DNA of 5,454 nucleotides from an uncultured Oscillospiraceae bacterium (GTDB lineage: Bacteria > Bacillota > Clostridia > Oscillospirales > Oscillospiraceae), in the NCBI GenBank assembly GCA_934668285.1, contig CAKUNB010000119.1, positions 1-5,454 on the forward strand, read 5' to 3'. The translations under genes and the position numbers were made by a program. Positions 1 to 4,892 of this stretch are shown in pieces. Each line of letters begins with the position of its first letter. Within the stretch, counting starts at the first letter, position 1. The notes under the pieces are model-generated. The model saw nothing but the letters and a program-made list of their open reading frames with translations, made no database searches and had not been told where the DNA came from.

Positions 1-598
1 GGGCAGGGGTGGCGGTGATGGCGGAGATTTCGTAGGCGGTGCGCTCCTCGGGGACGCCGTCGAGCACCTTGATATACGTCCGGCTCTGCAGGCGGCCGGT
101 CAAAAACAGCGCCGTGCCGACCGGCGCACCGGCCGTCTCCTGCGCGCAGCGGCCCCAGAGGATGCACGGCAGATAATCGGCGCGGCGATAGGGGCGGTTG
201 ACCGCGAGCATCACGTCGCAGATCTCGCGGCCAAGCGGCGTGCGGCGGTAGACCGGCTCCTTGCAGATCGCGCCGCAGAGCGTGACCTGATTGTCATGCG
301 GCAGATTCGTGACCTCCATCGTCTCGGCAAACACGGAAATGATCAGCCGCCTACCCGTGCCCGCGCGATTGTTAAAGGAGCGGATTTGTCCCGTGATATG
401 TATTGCGTCGCCCTCGTCGGCGGCCGTTTGCCGCAGGAGCGTTTCGGACGCCAGCACCGGCAGCCGGTCGACCGCGCCGGACAGGCGCGTGACCTCCAGC
501 GGAAAGGAAAAGAAGCGCCGGCCATGATTGCTATGCGAGTACTGCGGCGCTCCGGCCAATGCGCCGGTCAGCACGATCCGATTTTCGTTTTGTTCCAT
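1..598 (-). CDS. SSB-like protein with two tandem OB folds (C-terminus off the window)
   Basis: Likely binds single-stranded DNA in replication, repair or recombination. 199 codons read without a stop from ATG at 598-596 to the window edge. Seen: a first OB-fold-like unit at about residues 7-95 (RIVLTGALAGAP near the start, then RRFFSFPLEVTRLSG) and a second at about 103-195 (NQVTLCGAICKEPVYR, TPLGREICDVMLAVNR, DYLPCILWG). The second unit has the typical bacterial SSB layout and the stronger family signature; the first is more diverged. Canonical SSB has one OB fold and an acidic tail, so this is the double-domain, SSB-related type met in Clostridia rather than certain housekeeping SSB. The start is supported by GAGGTGG (609-603) about 5 bases upstream. 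It diverges from the TSUP pair across 114 bases, where I found no strong promoter for either side. The C-terminal tail, if any, is outside the window. Confidence 0.82.
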   Translation of the reverse strand, partial: MEQNENRIVLTGALAGAPQYSHSNHGRRFFSFPLEVTRLSGAVDRLPVLASETLLRQTAADEGDAIHITGQIRSFNNRAGTGRRLIISVFAETMEVTNLPHDNQVTLCGAICKEPVYRRTPLGREICDVMLAVNRPYRRADYLPCILWGRCAQETAGAPVGTALFLTGRLQSRTYIKVLDGVPEERTAYEISAITATPA

Positions 599-712
599 TG
601 TCCCACCTCGTTCAACGTCTTATGGGAGAGTATATTCCCCGCGCGGAACGATTATGCCCGCCGTATACGCGGCGCAAAAGCGGGAAAAATACCCCAAACG
701 GAGGTGGCGAAC

Positions 713-1069
713 ATGCGGAAAAATTACGGCGCGGCGCTGGCGGGCGCGGCGGCGGGGCTGGCCAACGGCCTGTTCGGCGCGGGCGGCGGGATGCTGCTGC
801 TGCCGCTGCTGGAGCGGCTGACGGACCTTGACTCGCGCGAGCAGTTTGCAAGCTCGGTGTGCATCATTCTGCCGCTGTGCCTGGTGTCGGCGGCAGTGTA
901 CTGGCTGCGCGGCGGAGCGTTTTCCGGCGAGGCGGTGCCGTATCTCATCGGCGGGGCGCTCGGCGGGCTGATCGCAGGGCTGCTGCTCAAGCGGCTGCCG
1001 ACGAAGCTGCTGCATCGTGTGATGGGCGCACTCATCGTCTGGGGCGGGTTGCGGCTGGTGCTGCAATGA
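713..1069 (+). CDS. TSUP (TauE/SafE) family half-transporter, first subunit
   Basis: Small integral membrane protein of 118 residues matching one repeat of the TSUP family (TauE/SafE), whose members move anions or small organic acids such as sulfite, sulfoacetate or other sulfur or carbon compounds; the substrate here cannot be told. Seen: a glycine-rich first helix with the repeat signature (GLFGAGGGMLLLPLL, about residues 19-33), then hydrophobic segments near 47-64, 73-92 and 100-117. Full-length members have about 250 residues with two such repeats, so this is half of one. The start is ATG 713, preceded by GGAGGTG at 700-706 with 6-base spacing; upstream in-frame starts lie inside the oppositely oriented SSB-like gene and were not used. 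Its stop TGA (1067-1069) overlaps the next ATG (1066-1068), so the two halves are probably made by coupled translation and assemble as a heterodimer (inference). Confidence 0.85.
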   Translation: MRKNYGAALAGAAAGLANGLFGAGGGMLLLPLLERLTDLDSREQFASSVCIILPLCLVSAAVYWLRGGAFSGEAVPYLIGGALGGLIAGLLLKRLPTKLLHRVMGALIVWGGLRLVLQ

Positions 1070-1422
1070 TCGCGGCGCTGGCCGGGCTGGTGTGCGGCGT
1101 GCTGTCCGGCCTCGGCATCGGCGGCGGCACGGCGCTGATGGTCTGGATGACCGCCGTGCAGGGCATGGAGCAGGTGCAGGCGCAGGGAATCAACCTGTTA
1201 TATTTCATCCCGACCGCGCTGACCGCCCTCCTGCTCCACGCGAAAACCCGCCTCATCCGCTGGAAACCCGTCCTCTGGGCCGCCCTCCCCGGCTGCGCAG
1301 CCGCCGCGCTCACCGCATGGCTCGCCACCGGTCTGGACACCGCCCTCCTTCGCCGCCTCTTCGGCGCCTTCCTCCTCCTCGTCGGCCTCCGCGAGCTGTT
1401 TGGAAAACACAAAAATGGGTAA
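1066..1422 (+). CDS. TSUP (TauE/SafE) family half-transporter, second subunit
   Basis: Second half of the split TSUP transporter, also exactly 118 residues. Seen: the repeat signature in the first helix (GVLSGLGIGGGTALMVW, residues 11-27), then hydrophobic segments at about 42-58, 68-87 and 94-111, and a short basic tail (GKHKNG). The pattern parallels the first subunit, as expected for the two repeats of one transporter. There is no strong ribosome binding site of its own; the ATGA overlap with the preceding gene points to translational coupling. The stop TAA (1420-1422) runs straight into the terminator stem. Odd: up to about residue 52 leucine is mostly CTG, as in the first subunit, but from about position 1222 on it is mostly CTC (13 CTC, 3 CTG, 1 CTT by my count), with many GCC, CCC and ACC codons. 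Substrate unknown. Confidence 0.84.
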   Translation: MIAALAGLVCGVLSGLGIGGGTALMVWMTAVQGMEQVQAQGINLLYFIPTALTALLLHAKTRLIRWKPVLWAALPGCAAAALTAWLATGLDTALLRRLFGAFLLLVGLRELFGKHKNG

Positions 1423-1457
1423 AAACGACCGCTCCGGCAACTCGGAGCGGTCGTTTT
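1422..1457. terminator. Bidirectional intrinsic terminator between convergent operons
   Basis: A perfect 15-bp stem (1422-1436 with 1443-1457) closes a 6-base loop. The G+C core (CGACCGCTCCG) is flanked by an A run on the left and a T run on the right, so it reads as stem plus U-tract on both strands. On the plus strand it ends the TSUP pair directly after its stop codon. On the minus strand it lies about 210 bases past the ruvX stop and is the first good terminator there, so it probably also ends the S-component/ruvX transcript. Confidence 0.9.
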
Positions 1458-1667
1458 ATTTGTCAATTTCAAAAGGCGTTTTCTTTCGGAATTTTCCTGC
1501 ATCAGCCTGTGGAAGCCGCCTAACCCTAATGCAAAGCTCCACAGGTGTACGTATGCTGATCCCATCACTTGCTTCAACGCTGCGATAGACAATCGAAGTT
1601 GCTATCTTGGTATAGTGTACACATGTTACTATGAAATTGTCAATGATTTTCCCGAAATTTTTCGGCG
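1458..1667. other. AT-richer intergenic spacer with a small hairpin; no gene recognised
   Basis: About 210 bases between the shared terminator and the ruvX stop, visibly less GC-rich than the surroundings. It contains an imperfect hairpin (CCTGTGGA at 1506-1513 against TCCACAGG at 1538-1545), an outer pair ATCAGC/GCTGAT (1501-1506, 1555-1560), and the 8-base palindrome GTGTACAC (1615-1622). A minus-strand frame stays open from at least about 1665 to a TAA just inside the terminator, but it has no ribosome binding site or start in a sensible place and I do not recognise the peptide. It probably forms the 3' untranslated part of the ruvX mRNA, or is the relic of an inserted element. Confidence 0.4.
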
Positions 1668-2081
1668 TTAGCGCCTTAAAAACGCCAGATAACCCTCCAA
1701 AATCAAGGACGCGGCGACGGCGTCTACGGTGTTTTTACGTTTTTTGCCGTGGTAGTTGCAGTCGGAGAGGATCTGGTGGGCCTCGACGGTGGTGCGGCGC
1801 TCGTCCCAGAGGACAACGGGCATTCCGGCCGTGCGCTCAACGAGGGCGGCAAAGTCACGATACAGCGCAGCGCGAGGCCCCTCCGAGCCGTCCATGTTGC
1901 GCGGAAAGCCCATGACGAGCCGCTCCGCGCCGGTAGACTGCACCAGCTCCGCGATTTTTGCGGCAGTTTTTTCCGGATTGCGGCTGTGGATCACGTCGGT
2001 CTGGCCGACGATGGTGCCGCTTTGGTCGGAGACGGCGATGCCGGTGCGGGCGTCGCCGTAGTCGATGGCAAGAACTCTCAT
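1668..2081 (-). CDS. ruvX: RuvX/YqgF, RNase H-fold nuclease (putative pre-16S rRNA / Holliday junction nuclease)
   Basis: Complete 137-residue member of the RuvX/YqgF family, the usual length. Members are RNase H-fold nucleases, linked in Escherichia coli to maturation of the 16S rRNA 5' end and described in other bacteria as Holliday junction resolvases. Seen: the first strand with its acidic residue (MRVLAIDYGDARTGIAVSD, D7), the conserved MGFPRNMDGSEG segment (57-68), the DERRTT motif (93-98), and NTVDAVAASLIL with D120 near the C-terminus; together these are diagnostic. ATG 2081-2079 overlaps the TGA of the upstream membrane-protein gene as ATGA, so translation is probably coupled, with a weak GGGGGA a few bases before it. 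It is transcribed from the promoter at 2918-2946. Nothing suggests inactivation. Confidence 0.95.
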   Translation of the reverse strand: MRVLAIDYGDARTGIAVSDQSGTIVGQTDVIHSRNPEKTAAKIAELVQSTGAERLVMGFPRNMDGSEGPRAALYRDFAALVERTAGMPVVLWDERRTTVEAHQILSDCNYHGKKRKNTVDAVAASLILEGYLAFLRR

Positions 2082-2854
2082 TCCGCCGTCCCCCGCTGCA
2101 CGAATTTTCTGAGCGGCAGCCACACAAGGAACGCCAGCGCCGAGCCGAGCAGCGCCGTCAGCAGCTGCGTAACGGAAAAGGTCGTCTTGGCCACAGCAAT
2201 GGCCTGCGCCGGAAGTGCGTCCGCGCCGGAAAGGATGCCGCGCGAGATCGTCAGCCAGAGGAACAGCGCCTTGACGACCGAGCCGAATACCAGTCCGGCA
2301 ATCAGCGTCCACGAGCGCGGAAGCTTCGCAGCCAGCACCCAAAGCCCTGCAAACAGCGCAAAGCAGCCGCCGAGCGCGATCAGCAGCACGAGCAGCAGCG
2401 GCGTGAGCGTGAGCTGCACCAGCTCCCCGAACGAGGCGAGGAAGGCAATGCCGATGCTGCCCCAGAGGGCGGCGGCGACCAGCGCGATGACCAGCACCGA
2501 GCGGAAGCGCGGGTCGGACAGCGTCAGCTTCTGCGTCTCCGGCAGCCGGGCCGCCAGCCGGAGGCCGAAGAACCACACGAACAGCGAAAAAATAAAATTA
2601 CCGACCATAATGCATGGCACGATCATCGGGTAGGCGCTCATGACGGGGCTGCCGGTGATGAGCCACGAGGTCAGCGGCGTAACAAGCGACAGCACCGCGC
2701 CGCTCCACAGGCCGCAGAAAAGCGTCGCAAGAATGAGAATTGCGTTGATGACCGGCCCTGTGAGATAGACCGAGGTGTTTTTCAGAAACTGCGCCGCGAC
2801 GCACAGCGCCAGCAACAGCGCCGTCCGGCAGATCAGGCGGACATTGGGTTTCAT
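2078..2854 (-). CDS. ECF-type transporter S-component-like membrane protein, enlarged
   Basis: Hydrophobic 258-residue protein that looks like the substrate-binding S component of an energy-coupling factor importer, which would use shared EcfA/EcfT subunits encoded elsewhere to take up a vitamin or similar micronutrient. Seen: residues 5-95 hold the S-component-like N-terminal half (ALLLALCVAAQF, SVYLTGPVINAIL, then TPLTSWLITGSP and PCIMVGNFIF); residues 184-250 resemble the C-terminal half (GLVFGSVVKALFLW, then TTFSVTQLLTALLG). S components usually have about 170-200 residues; here roughly 73 extra residues with two strongly hydrophobic stretches (about 119-140, 147-175) lie between two similar motifs, LAARLP (100-105) and LAAKLP (174-179). 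ATG 2854-2852 has GGAGG 8 bases upstream. It is first gene of an operon with ruvX. The leader is short and shows no riboswitch, so the ligand stays unknown. A general membrane protein is the alternative. Confidence 0.72.
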   Translation of the reverse strand: MKPNVRLICRTALLLALCVAAQFLKNTSVYLTGPVINAILILATLFCGLWSGAVLSLVTPLTSWLITGSPVMSAYPMIVPCIMVGNFIFSLFVWFFGLRLAARLPETQKLTLSDPRFRSVLVIALVAAALWGSIGIAFLASFGELVQLTLTPLLLVLLIALGGCFALFAGLWVLAAKLPRSWTLIAGLVFGSVVKALFLWLTISRGILSGADALPAQAIAVAKTTFSVTQLLTALLGSALAFLVWLPLRKFVQRGTAE

Positions 2855-2917
2855 AGAGCGTTCCTCCGTTTCGATGATGGTTCTGGGAACTCTGGGACAG
2901 GCCACAGAGGCCACTTT

Positions 2918-2946
2918 ATTATACCCGCCCGCGTCCGGGATTACAA
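2918..2946 (-). promoter_or_regulatory. Promoter of the S-component/ruvX operon
   Basis: On the minus strand: -35 TTGTAA (2946-2941), 17-base spacer, perfect -10 TATAAT (2923-2918). Transcription should begin near 2911, leaving a leader of about 57 bases before ATG 2854. The leader has short GGCC- and CTCTG-type repeats able to form weak hairpins but nothing that looks like a known riboswitch or attenuator. Confidence 0.82.
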
Positions 2947-2965
2947 GCCCCCAAAAACGGGCTTG
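2944..2965. promoter_or_regulatory. Inverted repeat between divergent promoters, candidate operator
   Basis: CAAGCCC (2944-2950) and GGGCTTG (2959-2965) form a perfect 7-bp inverted repeat around an 8-base spacer (CCAAAAAC). The left arm overlaps the -35 of the leftward promoter and the right arm overlaps the -35 of the rightward promoter, so one dimeric regulator could cover both. It lacks a following T-run on either strand, which argues against a terminator. Regulator unknown. Confidence 0.45.
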
Positions 2966-2991
2966 ACCGATGGGCGCAGGCGGCATAGAAT
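2963..2991 (+). promoter_or_regulatory. Promoter of the GNAT pseudogene
   Basis: Plus strand: -35 TTGACC (2963-2968), 17-base spacer, -10 TAGAAT (2986-2991). Transcription should begin near 2998, just before the AGGAGG at 3002-3007. The promoter is intact although the gene it serves is broken. Confidence 0.75.
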
Positions 2992-3016
2992 AGCGAAAAA
3001 AAGGAGGCTGAGATAC

Positions 3017-3275
3017 TTGGACGAGCTTACCATCCGTCGGGCGCGGGAAACGGATCTTCCTGCCCTTGACCGCCTGCTGTTGCAGGTGCACAAGGTGCAC
3101 AGCGGCGCGCGGCAGGCATATCGGCATGCAGCTGTATGATTTCGTCCTCGATTTTGCGCGGCAGAGCGGCTGCTATAACGTCACGCTGAACGTCTGGGCG
3201 GACAACCCCAACGCGCTGCACTTCTACGAAGCCGTCGGCCTGCGCGTGCAGAAGATCGGCATGGAAAAAATCCTA
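3017..3275 (+). pseudogene. GNAT N-acetyltransferase pseudogene with internal deletion and frame change
   Basis: Remnant of a GNAT-family acetyltransferase (transfers acetyl from acetyl-CoA to an amine). The N-terminal piece starts at TTG 3017 after AGGAGG (3002-3007, 9-base spacing) and reads LDELTIRRARETDLPALDRL followed by LLQVHKVHSGAR, a typical GNAT first strand and helix. That frame ends at TGA 3137-3139. In the frame shifted by one base, from about 3102, the C-terminal piece follows: ARGRHIG (the acetyl-CoA pyrophosphate loop), then LYDFVLDFARQSGCYNVTLN and NPNALHFYEAVGL, ending at about MEKIL (3261-3275). About 86 residues remain of a usual 150, so roughly 65 codons covering the central strands are gone; the frame change means the net loss is 3n+2 bases. 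The junction lies in a GC repeat near 3102-3113. The C-terminal frame has TCA where a stop would be expected and runs on antisense into the kinase gene. Function is almost certainly lost. Confidence 0.85.
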
Positions 3276-3284
3276 TCACCAAAA

Positions 3285-3317
3285 GCTCCTGCCCACCGGT
3301 GTTCGGCGGGCGGGAGC
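3285..3317. terminator. Intrinsic terminator of the lipid kinase gene, possibly bidirectional
   Basis: GCTCCTGCCC (3285-3294) pairs with GGGCGGGAGC (3308-3317), a 10-bp stem with one G-T pair and a 13-base loop that can add a further CCG/CGG pairing. On the minus strand it lies 14 bases past the kinase stop and is followed by TTTT. On the plus strand it follows the GNAT remnant with AAATTTT behind it, so it may act both ways. The T-runs are short. Confidence 0.6.
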
Positions 3318-3331
3318 AAATTTTCACTTTC

Positions 3332-4201
3332 TTACAGCGCGGCGGGGACGCAGGCGGCGACGGAGTATTCCGTCACGCCGAGGATGGTCTCGCCGTCGAT
3401 CTGGAGCGCGGTCGGCGCGTCGAATTCGACCTTGATATCATGGCCGGTCAGCACCTGCACCATTTCGGTGTGCTTCACATGCTCGCCCTTGAAGATGGAG
3501 GGGAACACGGCCAGCGTCTTGAGCTTGCCGGAGCCGAACATCACGCAGACGGAGACGGTGCGCGCGGGATTCAGGCGATCCTGCTGCGGCGTGACCATCA
3601 TGCCGCCGCCGTAGAAGCGGCCATTCATCGTCGGTGCCAGCCAGACCTTGCGGAAGGTGTGCACCTTGCCGTCGACCGTGACCTTGGCGTTGACGGGCTT
3701 ATAGTGGAACAGCAGGCCCTTGATGGCGATGGCGGTATAGTTGACGGGCTTGGTGGTCGTCTCGCGGAGCCGGTCGCCGACCTCGCAGCAGTAGCCGTCG
3801 ATGCCGTAGCCGATGCCGTTGAGAAAGCGGTAGGTCTTGCCCTTCACCGTCACCGCAGGCAGACCGGCCAGATACTTCTTGATGGAAAACGGCGGCTCGC
3901 CCTTCTGCTTGCCGAGGTCGTGCAGGAAGTCGTTGCCGCTGCCGACGGCGAAATACAGGATATCCTGCGCAATGGCCAGCGCCAGCGTGTCGTTGATAAA
4001 CCGGTTGATCGTGCCGTCGCCACCGGCGAGAACGATCGGCTCATCGGCCGCTATCGTGTTGAAAAAATCCTCGTAGGCGCCGATTTTTGTCATATCGTAG
4101 TAGCGCAGCTCATTTCCGGCCAGCAGCCCGTCGAGCTGGTGCGCCGCAGTCTCGCCGGAGCCATTTCCGGCAAGCGGGTTAAAGAGGATATGATAGGTCA
4201 T
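3332..4201 (-). CDS. Diacylglycerol/lipid kinase family protein (DgkB/YegS type)
   Basis: Complete 289-residue member of the soluble DAGK catalytic-domain family, which phosphorylates diacylglycerol or a related lipid with ATP at the inner face of the membrane; in Gram-positive bacteria DgkB recycles diacylglycerol left by lipoteichoic acid synthesis. Seen: NPLAGNGSG (8-16), the nucleotide-binding GGDGT (60-64), GSGND (87-91), GYGID (131-135), the MNGRFYGGGMMVTP segment (192-205) and QIDGE (267-271) in the C-terminal beta domain, which carries the catalytic acid region. Length and motif order are normal. ATG 4201-4199 has AAAGGG roughly 9 bases upstream, a moderate site. It is a single gene with its own promoter (4234-4262) and terminator (3285-3317). 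The exact lipid cannot be read from sequence, so I give no gene symbol. Confidence 0.92.
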   Translation of the reverse strand: MTYHILFNPLAGNGSGETAAHQLDGLLAGNELRYYDMTKIGAYEDFFNTIAADEPIVLAGGDGTINRFINDTLALAIAQDILYFAVGSGNDFLHDLGKQKGEPPFSIKKYLAGLPAVTVKGKTYRFLNGIGYGIDGYCCEVGDRLRETTTKPVNYTAIAIKGLLFHYKPVNAKVTVDGKVHTFRKVWLAPTMNGRFYGGGMMVTPQQDRLNPARTVSVCVMFGSGKLKTLAVFPSIFKGEHVKHTEMVQVLTGHDIKVEFDAPTALQIDGETILGVTEYSVAACVPAAL

Positions 4202-4233
4202 TTTGTATTCCCTTTCTCTCGTGGTATGCCGAC

Positions 4234-4262
4234 ATTATAGCGTAAAATCCGCCATTTCGCAA
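4234..4262 (-). promoter_or_regulatory. Promoter of the lipid kinase gene
   Basis: Minus strand: -35 TTGCGA (4262-4257, four of six consensus), 17-base spacer, perfect -10 TATAAT (4239-4234). The expected start is near 4227, giving a leader of about 26 bases. A CCATT/AATGG inverted repeat (4252-4265) is centred on the -35. Confidence 0.75.
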
Positions 4263-4292
4263 TGGTCATTTTTGCGCGAATGCCCAAAGGGA

Positions 4293-4321
4293 TTGACACC
4301 GTTTGCCGAACACGATACAAT
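4293..4321 (+). promoter_or_regulatory. Promoter of the 5-formyltetrahydrofolate cyclo-ligase operon
   Basis: Plus strand: perfect -35 TTGACA (4293-4298), 17-base spacer, -10 TACAAT (4316-4321), a near-consensus housekeeping promoter. The expected start is near 4328, which puts the ribosome binding site at the very 5' end of the mRNA. Confidence 0.85.
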
Positions 4322-4340
4322 AAGGCCGGAGGGGATGGAA

Positions 4341-4892
4341 ATGGACAAAACGGCCCTGCGGCGGGAGCTTGCGGCGAAGAAGCGCGCGCTGACCGCCGCG
4401 CAGATCGAGGCGGCCTCGGCCGCGCTTGCCGCGCAGCTGTTCCGCCACCCGCTGTATCAGAGCGCCCGCGCGCTCTATGCCTATCTGAGCTACAATCAGG
4501 AGGTGCGCACCGCGCCGATCCTTCATCAGGCACGGCTGGACGGGAAGCGCGTCGCCGTGCCGCGCGTAGTAGGTGAGCGGATTGAATTTATCTGGCTGGA
4601 GCCGGAAACGGCGCTGGAATCGGGCTATTGCGGCATTCCCGAGCCGGTCGGCGGTGCGGTTGCGGACGACCCCACGGCGCTGGTGCTGATGCCCGGGCTG
4701 GCCTTCGACCCCGAGGGCAACCGGCTGGGCTACGGCGGCGGCTTTTACGACCGCTTCCTCGAGCGCGAGCCGGAGCATCCGACCGTCGCGCTGTGCTACG
4801 GCTTCCAGCTCTTGCCGCATCTCGAGGTGCAGACCCACGACCGTCCGGTGGATGTCGTGATTTCTCAGCCGATTACGGAGGAGGCACTATGA
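4341..4892 (+). CDS. 5-formyltetrahydrofolate cyclo-ligase
   Basis: Converts 5-formyltetrahydrofolate plus ATP to 5,10-methenyltetrahydrofolate, returning the otherwise dead-end formyl folate to the one-carbon pool; cytosolic (YgfA/MTHFS family). 183 residues, a normal bacterial length. Seen: an N-terminal basic helix (KTALRRELAAKKRAL, residues 3-17), GIPEP (98-102), and the diagnostic C-terminal block MPGLAFDPEGNRLGYGGGFY (117-136) with the glycine-rich ATP-binding loop, followed by DRFL and then VDVVIS (170-175). ATG 4341 is chosen over the in-frame ATG at 4335 because GGAGGGG (4328-4334) directly abuts 4335 but sits 6 bases before 4341. Its stop overlaps the next start as ATGA (4889-4892), so the two genes form an operon. 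Confidence 0.95.
   Translation: MDKTALRRELAAKKRALTAAQIEAASAALAAQLFRHPLYQSARALYAYLSYNQEVRTAPILHQARLDGKRVAVPRVVGERIEFIWLEPETALESGYCGIPEPVGGAVADDPTALVLMPGLAFDPEGNRLGYGGGFYDRFLEREPEHPTVALCYGFQLLPHLEVQTHDRPVDVVISQPITEEAL

Noticed and set aside
296..712. Long upstream extension of the first TSUP gene in the same frame
   Set aside because: It lies mostly antisense to the SSB-like gene, has no TSUP similarity, and ATG 713 has an ideal ribosome binding site.
599..712. Promoters between the SSB-like gene and the TSUP pair (TATACT on minus, TATATT on plus)
   Set aside because: Neither has an acceptable -35 at 16-18 bases, so I could not support a call.
1032..1592. 186-codon open frame on the minus strand across the TSUP end and spacer
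   Set aside because: Most of it is antisense to the second TSUP gene, with arginine/proline-rich, low-complexity content typical of GC-rich shadow frames, and it crosses the terminator hairpin.
2855..2917. Possible riboswitch ahead of the S-component gene
   Set aside because: S-component genes often have one, but the leader is only about 57 bases, with weak hairpins and no recognisable aptamer core or expression platform.
1958..3016. Long plus-strand open frame antisense to ruvX and the S-component gene, running into the GNAT start
   Set aside because: Arginine/glutamine-rich shadow of real minus-strand genes; only the part from TTG 3017 has a promoter, ribosome binding site and family similarity.
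3017..3275. Programmed frameshift to explain the two GNAT frames
   Set aside because: About 65 codons of core fold are missing, so shifting the frame would not restore an enzyme.
3299..4240. 313-codon plus-strand open frame antisense to the lipid kinase
   Set aside because: The minus strand carries all kinase motifs in order; the plus frame is a composition artefact.
4335..4337. Earlier in-frame ATG for the cyclo-ligase
   Set aside because: It directly abuts the GGAGGGG ribosome binding site, leaving no spacing.
4266..4838. 190-codon minus-strand open frame antisense to the cyclo-ligase
   Set aside because: The plus strand encodes a full, recognisable enzyme; the minus frame has no family similarity.
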